From the NCBI GenBank assembly GCA_003232715.1, contig QIJG01000022.1, positions 1 through 17,388 on the forward strand: a DNA stretch of 17,388 nt, in the 5' to 3' direction. The stretch comes from Nitrospirota bacterium. Its GTDB lineage: Bacteria > Nitrospirota > Thermodesulfovibrionia > Thermodesulfovibrionales > JdFR-85. A program made the translations under genes and the position numbers. The notes beneath the pieces were generated by a model. It saw nothing but the letters and a program-made list of their open reading frames with translations. It was not told the DNA's origin and did not search any database. Shown here one piece after another: positions 1-6,087 of this stretch. The stretch's first letter is position 1. The number at the start of each line of letters is the position of its first letter.

Positions 1-14
1 TTTTCAGTTTTCAT
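1..14 (-). CDS. 5' end of a leftward gene (partial)
   Basis: Read on the minus strand, positions 14-12 form an ATG preceded by GGAGGT with a very short gap of about 3-4 bases. The visible codons give only M-K-T-E, so no function can be assigned. A Shine-Dalgarno placed this well upstream of an ATG at the window edge is the only support. The gene body lies outside the window. Confidence 0.4.
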
Positions 15-25
15 AACACCTCCAC

Positions 26-250
26 TGGTATAATGTACATTAAGCTTGATTGCTCCGATTTCTAAATAGTGTCTGTAGTATATAGTCGAACAGTTGTTGT
101 TTTTCTGTCATTCCGGCTCCTGTTCTCCACAGTATTACGAAGGATAGAACGTCCGGAATCGTTTTTTAAAGAGGGATTTCCGACTCGCTCCACTTGCGGG
201 AATGACAAATAACCGTAGTGTATACACAGACTCTACTTAGCATTATACCA
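26..250. repeat. MITE-like long inverted-repeat element
   Basis: The ends are perfect 10-bp inverted copies: TGGTATAATG at 26-35 and CATTATACCA at 241-250. Next inside, CTAAATAGTGTCTGT (62-76) on the left is matched on the right by the reverse complement of 226-240, CTAAGTAGAGTCTGT, with two mismatches in 15, and the similarity continues into GTATA. On the right the two blocks are contiguous; on the left they are separated by 26 extra bases (36-61). The centre carries a second inverted repeat (107-206). No open reading frame is present. This is the architecture of a small non-autonomous element or a long imperfect hairpin repeat. Confidence 0.6.
107..206. repeat. GTCATTCC...GGAATGAC hairpin repeat
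   Basis: GTCATTCCGGC at 107-117 is mirrored by GCGGGAATGAC at 196-206, with one mismatch in 11. The pair encloses about 80 bases that include two more GGAAT/GGATTTCC-like words. This end sequence resembles a widespread class of intergenic repeats in Nitrospirota and Deltaproteobacteria (general knowledge, not searched here). It sits nested in the larger inverted repeat. Confidence 0.55.
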
Positions 251-355
251 CAAAAAAACAGGAATCCCGGCATGACTTTTGGAAAAAGAGATGGCTTTTA
301 AAGAAAAGTATCCAGTCCCCCCCGTTTAAGGACCTAAAACACGAAGGCAAACAGA

Positions 356-376
356 TCGTCAATCGTCAATCGTCAA
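356..376. repeat. Three tandem copies of a 7-bp unit over the rnc stop codon
   Basis: TCGTCAA is repeated three times without mismatch. On the coding strand this reads TTGACGA x3 and encodes the last RNase III residues (L-T-I-D-D) and the TGA stop. Because the unit is 7 bp, gain or loss of one copy would change the reading frame and the C-terminus. Confidence 0.9.
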
Positions 377-1069
377 TCTCTTGAGTGCCTCCTTGGCTGC
401 CTTCATCTGTGCTTCTTTCTTGCTCCGTCCCTTACCACTGCCCATGCATTCACCCCCTGTCAGGACCTCTACGGTAAAGGTCTTGTTGTGTTCTTCCCCC
501 TCCTCCTTCACAACCCTGTACTCAGGTAAAGAGCCATAAATATCCTGGGTGAGTTCCTGAAGCTCTGTCTTGTAATCATGCGACTTCCGTGTTTTTATCG
601 TATTCTCTATCGTCTTCCCGATTATATGGAGTATTACCTCCCTGGCAACATAATAATCACTGTCAATGAATACTGCTCCCACAACTGCCTCCAGGGCATC
701 GGCAAGGATATTCTCCTTGTCCCGTCCACCCGAGGCTTCCTCTCCCTTTCCAAGCCTCAGCACCATGCCAAGCTCTAATCTGCGTGCTGCCCCGGACAGG
801 ACAGGCCTTGAGACAAGAAAAGACTTGAGCTTGGCCATATCCGATTCCGAAAGAGTCTCTTCCACCCTGAAGAGCTCTTCAACTACCGAGAGTCCCAGCA
901 CTGCATCTCCAAGGAACTCAAGCCTTTCATTATATGTGGGGGTTTTATCGGGATGCTCATTTGAGAAGGAACTGTGCGTTACAGCCTCAATGAGCAAAGA
1001 GGGGTCTCGAAACGTATAATCAAGGGCAGACTCAAGCTTCTTCAAACTTCTTGAAAAGGAGACAAGCAT
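359..1069 (-). CDS. rnc: Ribonuclease III
   Basis: RNase III cleaves double-stranded RNA, maturing rRNA precursors and processing structured mRNAs in the cytoplasm. The 236-residue protein has the usual length and domain order. A catalytic domain carries the signature ERLEFLGDAVL (about 48-58) and the ADALEA motif. These supply the metal-binding acids E51, D55, D124 and E127, matching E41/D45/D114/E117 of the E. coli enzyme. A C-terminal double-stranded RNA-binding domain follows (about 165-232, ending GKGRSKKEAQMKAAKEAL). The frame is open further upstream, but I chose the ATG at 1069 because it gives the family N-terminus and has a GGTGGA just before it. This start overlaps the end of fabF by 38 bases, consistent with translational coupling. 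It is the last gene of the fab operon. The stop lies in a 7-bp tandem repeat. Confidence 0.95.
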   Translation of the reverse strand: MLVSFSRSLKKLESALDYTFRDPSLLIEAVTHSSFSNEHPDKTPTYNERLEFLGDAVLGLSVVEELFRVEETLSESDMAKLKSFLVSRPVLSGAARRLELGMVLRLGKGEEASGGRDKENILADALEAVVGAVFIDSDYYVAREVILHIIGKTIENTIKTRKSHDYKTELQELTQDIYGSLPEYRVVKEEGEEHNKTFTVEVLTGGECMGSGKGRSKKEAQMKAAKEALKRLTIDD

Positions 1070-2279
1070 TTGTTCCACCGAATCCAAAAGAATTTGAAAG
1101 TGCATAATTAACGGTTCTTTTACGGTAAGCCTGAGTAACGTAATCAAGGTCACACTGCGGGTCCGGGTTTTCGAGATTTATTGTCGGAGGAATTATGTTT
1201 TTTAAAACACTGAGCGCACTTACAGCTGCCTCCACACCTCCGGCAGCGCCCAGTAGATGGCCTGTCATGGACTTGGTGGAACTTACCGCCAGCTCATATG
1301 CGTGCTTACCAAAGACCGTTTTTATCGCCTCTGTCTCAACTTCATCATTGAATTTAGTGGAAGTCCCATGGGCATTTATATAGTCCACCTCATCAGGTGA
1401 AACCCCGGCATCCTTAAGGGTGACCGTCATGCATCTCACAGCTCCTTCACCTCCCGGGGCAGGGGATGTAATATGATAGGCGTCTCCGGTCATACCGTAT
1501 CCAACTATCTCAGCGTATATCTTTGCTCCCCGGTTGATTGCAGTCTCAAGGCTTTCAAGGATCACAATCCCGGATCCCTCGCCCATGACAAAACCATCTC
1601 TGTCACGGTCAAAGGGCCTGCTTGCCTTGTCAGGATCGTCATTCCTTCTTGAAAGTGCCTTCATAACGGCGAACCCAACCATTCCAAGCGGTGCTATCAC
1701 CGCCTCTGTCCCCCCGGCAATCATGGCATCCGCTTCCCCGCGCTGGATAATCCTGAAGGCATCACCTATTGCATGGGTGCCTGTTGCACATGCCGTACAA
1801 ACAGCAGAGTTAGGACCCTTGGCGCCAAATCTCATGGAGACCCTGCCGGCAGCAAGGTTTATGATTAACATCGGAATAAAGAAAGGTGTTACCCGCTTGT
1901 ATCCCTTCTCAAGTAAGGCCTGGTGATAATGCTCGATTGCAGGTAATCCTCCAATGCCGGAGCCGACAACGACCCCGACCCTCTCAGCATTGGCCCCGGT
2001 AATCCTGAGCCCCGAGTCATCCATAGCCATCTGTGCGGCTGCAATTGCAAAGTGGATAAAACGGTCCATTTTTTTGATCTCTTTATGCTCTATATAATCC
2101 CCGGGGTCAAAATCTTTTACCTCTCCTGCAATATGCACCGGGAGAGGAGTAGAGTCAAAAGACGATATAGTCCCTATGCCCGACCTGCCCTCCAGCATGG
2201 CAGACCAGTTTTTTTCCACCCCGAGACCAAGGGGAGTTATGAGACCAAGACCTGTTATAACAACCCTGCGGAGATTCAT
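1032..2279 (-). CDS. fabF: 3-oxoacyl-[acyl-carrier-protein] synthase II
   Basis: FabF condenses malonyl-ACP with a growing acyl-ACP, releasing CO2, in type II fatty acid synthesis. The 415-residue protein is full length for the family. The thiolase fold is complete: nucleophile C164 in the CTAC-ATGTHA motif, H304 in NAHGTSTKFND, and K336/H341 in TKSMTGHLLGAAGG. This gives the Cys-His-His triad typical of KAS I/II rather than the Cys-His-Asn triad of FabH. The ATG at 2279 directly follows the acpP stop with no spacer, so translation is probably coupled. Only a weak AGG-type ribosome site is visible. Its substrate carrier AcpP and the reductase FabG lie immediately upstream in the same operon. 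Confidence 0.97.
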   Translation of the reverse strand: MNLRRVVITGLGLITPLGLGVEKNWSAMLEGRSGIGTISSFDSTPLPVHIAGEVKDFDPGDYIEHKEIKKMDRFIHFAIAAAQMAMDDSGLRITGANAERVGVVVGSGIGGLPAIEHYHQALLEKGYKRVTPFFIPMLIINLAAGRVSMRFGAKGPNSAVCTACATGTHAIGDAFRIIQRGEADAMIAGGTEAVIAPLGMVGFAVMKALSRRNDDPDKASRPFDRDRDGFVMGEGSGIVILESLETAINRGAKIYAEIVGYGMTGDAYHITSPAPGGEGAVRCMTVTLKDAGVSPDEVDYINAHGTSTKFNDEVETEAIKTVFGKHAYELAVSSTKSMTGHLLGAAGGVEAAVSALSVLKNIIPPTINLENPDPQCDLDYVTQAYRKRTVNYALSNSFGFGGTNACLLFKKFEEA

Positions 2280-2498
2280 TTATGCCTGGCTCTTGTTCTT
2301 TATATACTCGATGGCATCCTGGACCTTCAGGATTTTTTCTGCATCCTCATCGGGTATTTCAATCCCGAATGTCTCCTCAAACGCCATTACGAGTTCTACA
2401 GTATCAAGAGAGTCAGCCCCCAAGTCTTCCACAAACGATGCCACCGGTGGGTTTGATATAAGTTCCTTTACTTTTTCCTCTACCTTTTCCTCTACCAT
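2280..2498 (-). CDS. acpP: Acyl carrier protein, short form
   Basis: AcpP carries acyl intermediates as thioesters on a 4'-phosphopantetheine arm. The core motif EDLGADSLDTVELVMAFEE is intact, with S30 as the attachment site, and helices II to IV look normal. The protein is only 72 residues. After helix I (VKELI) it goes directly through SNPPV to ASFVEDLG, where E. coli and most homologues have about 14 residues (GEQLGVKQEEVTNN-type), so about nine residues seem to be missing. Near the start VEEK is duplicated by a 12-nt tandem repeat. The ATG at 2498 is supported by GGAGGT at 2506-2511, seven bases away. It lies between fabG and fabF, the classical place. The gene may be genuinely short or carry an in-frame deletion. 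Confidence 0.92.
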   Translation of the reverse strand: MVEEKVEEKVKELISNPPVASFVEDLGADSLDTVELVMAFEETFGIEIPDEDAEKILKVQDAIEYIKNKSQA

Positions 2499-2619
2499 TC
2501 GTACTACCTCCAGAATATAAGATTAAGAACCGAACCGCATTTCTCTTCGGCCCACGACTTATCCAGGCACAAAGCACCTGATATAAATACAAAATCCGGA
2601 CATCATCCGGTTTCAGTCA

Positions 2620-3360
2620 TCACATATACATACCGCCATTTACATGAATCACCTGTCCCGTGATATAGCCGGCATCAGGAGATGACAAAAAGACCACGGC
2701 ATTGGCAACATCCTGCACAGTTCCCAACTTTCCTGTTGGTATTGCCTTTTTCATCTCATCCTTTACATTATCCGGCAGTTTTTCAGTCATTGCAGTCATG
2801 ATAAAACCCGGGGCCACTGCATTTGCCGTTATACCCCTGCCGGCATATTCCTTTGCAATGGTCCTGGTCAACCCGACAATGCCGGCCTTTGAGGCGGAAT
2901 AATTGGCCTGACCGGGATTGCCCGTAAAGGCAACAACCGATGCAATATTGACAATCCTGCCATAGCGCCTCTTTGACATTATCCTTACCGCCTCTTTCGA
3001 ACAGAGAAAAACACTTTTAAGGTTAACGGCTATCACACTGTCCCAGTCTTCTTCCTTCATTCTCAGGAGTAAGGCATCACGGGTAATGCCTGCATTGTTA
3101 ACGACAATATCCATACCCCCGAACTCCTTAACCACGGTGCTGAACATATCCTTGACACTATCGGCATTTGACACATCTGCAGTTACAGGGAGTGCCCTTA
3201 CACCCATTTTGACAAGGCCCTCTGCAACGGCTCCGGCATCATCAGCGCCAAGGTCAACCACCGCAATATTAACCCCGAGGGTTGCAAGGCTTTCAGCTAT
3301 AGCCTGACCAATGCCCCTGCCTGCCCCGGTAACTACCGCTATCTGTCCCTTAAAATCCAT
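2620..3360 (-). CDS. fabG: 3-oxoacyl-[acyl-carrier-protein] reductase
   Basis: FabG reduces 3-oxoacyl-ACP to 3-hydroxyacyl-ACP, the first reductive step of fatty acid elongation. It is a classical short-chain dehydrogenase of 246 residues. The features are the TGAGRGIG nucleotide-binding loop near the N-terminus, NNAG (about 88-91), and the catalytic tetrad N113, S141, Y154 and K158 (YSASK). The C-terminal GGMYM is family-typical. Two ATGs are adjacent (3363 and 3360). I prefer the second because the GGGGGAG ribosome site touches the first one. An Asp sits at the end of the second beta strand (AVVDLG), a position where an acid often favours NADH over NADPH in this superfamily, so cofactor choice is uncertain. 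It is the first gene of the operon; acpP follows after 121 bases. Confidence 0.95.
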   Translation of the reverse strand: MDFKGQIAVVTGAGRGIGQAIAESLATLGVNIAVVDLGADDAGAVAEGLVKMGVRALPVTADVSNADSVKDMFSTVVKEFGGMDIVVNNAGITRDALLLRMKEEDWDSVIAVNLKSVFLCSKEAVRIMSKRRYGRIVNIASVVAFTGNPGQANYSASKAGIVGLTRTIAKEYAGRGITANAVAPGFIMTAMTEKLPDNVKDEMKKAIPTGKLGTVQDVANAVVFLSSPDAGYITGQVIHVNGGMYM

Positions 3361-3511
3361 CATCTCCCCCTTTTATAGCAAGCAGATATCAGGGATTCCC
3401 GGGGTTTGCTCCCGTCCCCCTGATTTGTCTTCTTCATCCGGCACTCATTTTAACAGACTTCAGCTATCTTTTCCAAGCCCTGAGAGAACTTATTGTTAAC
3501 CAATACGTATC

Positions 3512-3554
3512 CCGGATTTGTTTTTTGTGACGTGTATTATACTCCAAAATCCGG
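3512..3554. promoter_or_regulatory. Inverted repeat around the fab operon promoter
   Basis: CCGGATTT at 3512-3519 and AAATCCGG at 3547-3554 are perfect 8-bp inverted copies. They bracket the -10 box and the predicted start of the leftward fabG transcript. The arrangement could be a pair of operator half-sites or an RNA/DNA stem. I do not recognise the sequence as a FapR or FadR site, so a regulator is not named. Confidence 0.35.
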
Positions 3555-3565
3555 CAAAATAACAA
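3536..3565 (-). promoter_or_regulatory. Sigma70-like promoter of the fabG-acpP-fabF-rnc operon
   Basis: On the minus strand TTGTTA (3565-3560) is followed after 18 bases by a perfect TATAAT (3541-3536). The predicted start near 3529 gives a 5' leader of about 170 bases before fabG. The leader includes an imperfect dyad around GTTAAC at 3491-3505. Confidence 0.5.
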
Positions 3566-3585
3566 AAAACCAAACAGACCCCTTC

Positions 3586-3616
3586 TTGACATAATATCCG
3601 TATTAAATCTTAATAT
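3586..3616 (+). promoter_or_regulatory. Promoter of the HD-domain gene
   Basis: A perfect TTGACA at 3586-3591 is followed after 19 bases by TAATAT at 3611-3616. Only five bases separate this -10 box from the ATG at 3622, and there is no Shine-Dalgarno, so the message would start at or next to the initiation codon. The -35 boxes of this and the divergent fab promoter are about 20 bases apart. Confidence 0.5.
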
Positions 3617-3621
3617 ATATA

Positions 3622-4374
3622 ATGACCGGTGGTTTCTACACTCCTTTAAGAACAAGGGCCTCAGAGATAGCAGCCTCCCAGGGAACCCCTTCTTTCTACA
3701 GGGTCTTTAAAAGAGAGCTTCAGGAATCCCTTCGACGGTTGCAGGAAAGTGTAATACTGAAACAATGTATAAGCCATATAGACATTGTCCGGGAAGGGAT
3801 GGGTCACGGTTATAAGCATTCAAAGGCCGTTGCCGTAGATGCAGGAGCCCTCGTGATGATAGAGGGAAGAAGGATGGTTATCTCTGAGGCTATAATCGAA
3901 AAACTCATTATCACCGCACATATTTCAGGACTCCTCCACGACATAAAACGGGGAAATGAAAACCATGCCGTAGCCGGCAGTAAAGAAGCTAAGCGGATCC
4001 TGGTCTGCTCCGGTATCGACAACAGATGCAAGCGGTATATAGCCGTGGCTATCAGGAACCATGAGGCATTCAAGACAGTTGTACCTCCGGAGGATGAGTA
4101 TGGAAGACTGATAAGCAATGTCCTTTATGATGCAGACAAATTCAGGTGGGGACAGGAAAACTTCACGAAGACCGTGTGGGACATGCTTGAGTTCGGCAAT
4201 ATCGCCCCTGAGGTATTTCTCGAAAACTACAGGAAAGGTATTGACTATATTGAACACATAAAGGAGACGTTCAGGACAGAGACGGGAAAGAGATACGGGC
4301 CCGGGATAATTGATCTGGGGCTTGAGATAGGCAAAGTAATATATTCCGAGTTAAAGGAGATCCTCGGCAGGTAG
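3622..4374 (+). CDS. HD-domain phosphohydrolase-like protein
   Basis: The 250-residue protein carries the metal-binding pattern of the HD superfamily: H62 and H66 (HGYKHSK), the H106-D107 doublet (SGLLHDIKRG), H147 in a NHEAF segment, and D170/D172 in a DADKFRWG segment. HD enzymes hydrolyse phosphate esters of nucleotides or RNA; the substrate here cannot be told from sequence. There is no signal peptide or membrane segment, so it is probably cytoplasmic. Transcription starts from a promoter facing away from the fab operon. The ATG at 3622 sits five bases after the -10 box, so either the mRNA is leaderless or translation begins downstream at a non-ATG codon. Its stop codon lies inside a hairpin shared with the convergent neighbour. 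Confidence 0.8.
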   Translation: MTGGFYTPLRTRASEIAASQGTPSFYRVFKRELQESLRRLQESVILKQCISHIDIVREGMGHGYKHSKAVAVDAGALVMIEGRRMVISEAIIEKLIITAHISGLLHDIKRGNENHAVAGSKEAKRILVCSGIDNRCKRYIAVAIRNHEAFKTVVPPEDEYGRLISNVLYDADKFRWGQENFTKTVWDMLEFGNIAPEVFLENYRKGIDYIEHIKETFRTETGKRYGPGIIDLGLEIGKVIYSELKEILGR

Positions 4375-4387
4375 GCTATGCCTACCT
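4369..4387. terminator. Hairpin shared by two convergent genes
   Basis: AGGTAGGC and GCCTACCT form a perfect 8-bp stem with a 3-base loop (4377-4379). It contains the TAG of the HD gene on the plus strand and the TAG of the neighbouring gene on the minus strand. No U-tract follows on either side, so it is not a standard intrinsic terminator. It may still act as a bidirectional 3'-end structure. Confidence 0.4.
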
Positions 4388-5149
4388 CCTTGGGTATACA
4401 TACTCGCCGAAGAGTACACCCTTCAGCCACTTATGTGCAAACTTCAGCAGCTCCACCTCGTCTTCCTTTATCATTTCTATCGTTACCTCATCCACATCGT
4501 AGAGGTCAAGAAATCTGCTTTCAAAGACAAAGTTTCTGAAGCTGTCCGTATCAAAGCTACCCAGCATGTACAACCTCTGACTCTTTTCATCAGGTTCCAC
4601 ATCACCGGCAAGGAGTTTTTTATTAAGAACAATTTCAAACCAGTTCTTGTTGATAAAGTCGTAACGATCTATCTCCTGGGACTCTCTCCACTGACGAACC
4701 GTCCACTCCTTATCCTCTTCGAACCCCTTGCAGAAGGGCTCTTTAATCCGGAAATAAAAATCACCACTTTCTTCTTCAGTGCTTTTCAGGACTCCGAGGC
4801 CTATGGGATAGTACCTGCATACAAGTGGTCTGTCTGCATAAATATTACAGCCACCTTCGCCAACAAACGGACATTTACCATCCTCTGTCACATTGAGCAG
4901 GAAAAAGGGCAGTTTGGTACTCTTCAGGTCAACAATCCTGGTATACAATGAGAGGAACTCAGCCGAAGTAATACCGAGCCTGTTTTTGATCCTCAGCACA
5001 TCATACGGTGTAAGAAATATGGTTATCTTCCCGCAACATTCTCTGAAACACTCAAGCCCTTCATGACAGGAAAATCTGAACTTGCTATCCGGATTCATCC
5101 TGACGGGTTCAATAGGGTTTTTACCCGGCTGCTTACTTGTTTCTTCCAT
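4382..5149 (-). CDS. YkgJ-family cysteine cluster protein (CxxCxxCC type)
   Basis: The 255-residue protein has the cysteine layout of the putative zinc- or iron-chelating family. C28, C34, C38 and C39 lie in an N-terminal CHEGLECFRECC cluster, C93 and C101 in CPFVGEGGC, C111 in RPLVCRYYP, and C140 in EPFCKGF. The motif C-x-I-Y-x-x-R-P-x-x-C-R-x-(Y/F)-P is diagnostic. The biochemical role of the family is not established; metal or Fe-S binding is inferred from the cysteines. The C-terminal 110 residues are acidic and helical-looking, without a recognised domain. The ATG at 5149 has GGGAG about nine bases upstream. It converges on the HD gene with only seven bases between them. Confidence 0.85.
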   Translation of the reverse strand: MEETSKQPGKNPIEPVRMNPDSKFRFSCHEGLECFRECCGKITIFLTPYDVLRIKNRLGITSAEFLSLYTRIVDLKSTKLPFFLLNVTEDGKCPFVGEGGCNIYADRPLVCRYYPIGLGVLKSTEEESGDFYFRIKEPFCKGFEEDKEWTVRQWRESQEIDRYDFINKNWFEIVLNKKLLAGDVEPDEKSQRLYMLGSFDTDSFRNFVFESRFLDLYDVDEVTIEMIKEDEVELLKFAHKWLKGVLFGEYVYPRR

Positions 5150-5211
5150 ATTAAAAAACTCCCTTTCAGTCTTTGGTGTAGTGATTAAATATCGAGTGGC
5201 AATGTAAAGTA

Positions 5212-5233
5212 CATGATTATAAAAATAATGATG
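5212..5233. terminator. AT-rich hairpin after the phosphatase gene
   Basis: CATGATTAT (5212-5220) and ATAATGATG (5225-5233) pair over nine positions with one mismatch around an AAAA loop. The hairpin lies just past the stop of the leftward phosphatase gene. It is almost all A-T pairs and lacks a separate T-run, so its strength as a terminator is doubtful. Confidence 0.3.
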
Positions 5234-5248
5234 AGTGTTTACAATAGC

Positions 5249-6067
5249 TCATTTGTCCTGAAAATTTCCAATCAGCTTCATAATCACCTTACGCCACCCT
5301 TCCGGTCCGATACCATCAGCCCTGACAAGCTCAGGGATGACGATCCTGTTGTCATAAATACCGCCCGGTTTCTGAACTACCACAGGTATATCCACAGTCT
5401 CAAGCATCGGGATGTCATTGGGGCTGTCACCTATTGCAATAGTCCTGATATCTCCAAACTCTTTCCTGTATAACTCCGTCAGTATCCGTACTGCCTTGCC
5501 CTTATCGCTTTCTCCCATAAGATGGTAATGTCTCCCCAATGTGAAGTTCAGTCCAACTGATATAACGGCAGCCCTGAGCCGCTCCTCATCCTCACCGTCT
5601 TCTATAATAAACGGTTCATCAAAATCCCTCTCCTTTGATAACCTTGCCTCTTCCGGGTTCAGTCCGGTAAGGGATGCAATCTCCTCCACGGTCATATCCC
5701 CAAATCCTTTCACCCTGAACCCCATCTCCCTGAGTCTTCTGAGTCCGTCCCTGAGCTCACTGTAGCTTTGTCCTATGGTTATGACGCGATATCCGTTGTC
5801 ATGCCCGACACCCACGTCCGGGGACTTTTTGAAATAACCATCAGGGATATAAATTCCGCCACCGTTTTCAGAGATAAAAGGGTCTGTGTTTGCAAGGCGC
5901 TCCCTGTAAAGCTCAATCTCACCCCTGCTCTTGCTTGAGCAGAGCACCAGGGGTATCCTTTCCTGTTTTACAAGCTCAAGGGCATCAAGGGCCTCTTCAA
6001 AAGAACAGTTGTCATAACTGAGGAGGGTGCCGTCGAGGTCCGTAAATATAACAATATGCATATCCAT
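5249..6067 (-). CDS. mpgP: Mannosyl-3-phosphoglycerate phosphatase-like HAD hydrolase
   Basis: Enzymes of this family dephosphorylate mannosyl- or glucosyl-3-phosphoglycerate to the compatible solutes mannosylglycerate or glucosylglycerate. The 272-residue protein is a HAD subfamily IIB member. The nucleophile motif is DLDGTLL (D10, D12), the second motif is CSSKSR (43-48), and the lysine is in the ESDKGKA segment (K189/K191). The metal motif is GDSPND (213-218). The FISENGGGIYIP segment is typical of the MPGP branch. The first ATG (6067) has AAGGAGG five bases upstream and is the start. It follows the glycerate 2-kinase gene by 20 bases in the same direction. No mannosyl- or glucosyl-phosphoglycerate synthase is visible here, so the true sugar substrate is inferred from family similarity. 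An E. coli YedP-like role is the alternative. Confidence 0.82.
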   Translation of the reverse strand: MDMHIVIFTDLDGTLLSYDNCSFEEALDALELVKQERIPLVLCSSKSRGEIELYRERLANTDPFISENGGGIYIPDGYFKKSPDVGVGHDNGYRVITIGQSYSELRDGLRRLREMGFRVKGFGDMTVEEIASLTGLNPEEARLSKERDFDEPFIIEDGEDEERLRAAVISVGLNFTLGRHYHLMGESDKGKAVRILTELYRKEFGDIRTIAIGDSPNDIPMLETVDIPVVVQKPGGIYDNRIVIPELVRADGIGPEGWRKVIMKLIGNFQDK

Positions 6068-6087
6068 AAAAACCTCCTTATCCCGTT

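Larger units (their letters stand above)
15..358. other. Intergenic region without a gene
   Basis: No protein gene is supported between the partial gene at the left edge and rnc. Most of the stretch (26-250) is an inverted-repeat element, described separately. Positions 251-358 contain an A7 run (252-258; a T run on the minus strand, downstream of rnc) but no clear stem next to it, so I do not call a terminator. The sequence at 241-250, read on the minus strand, is also an extended -10-like box (TGGTATAATG), with no recognisable -35 at the right distance. Confidence 0.6.

Noticed and set aside
356..376. CRISPR-like or satellite array
   Set aside because: There are only three contiguous 7-bp units without spacers, which is simple slippage repeat structure.
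1070..1153. Upstream extension of rnc to an ATG at 1153
   Set aside because: It would overlap fabF by 122 bases and add 28 residues absent from typical RNase III. The ATG at 1069 gives the standard length.
3464..3655. 63-codon minus-strand frame in the fab/HD gap
   Set aside because: It crosses the divergent promoters and the HD gene start, has no ribosome site and shows no recognisable motif.
4433..4951. 172-codon open frame on the plus strand
   Set aside because: It lies entirely antisense to the cysteine-cluster gene, whose motif and ribosome site are clear. Its translation shows no domain and no ribosome site.
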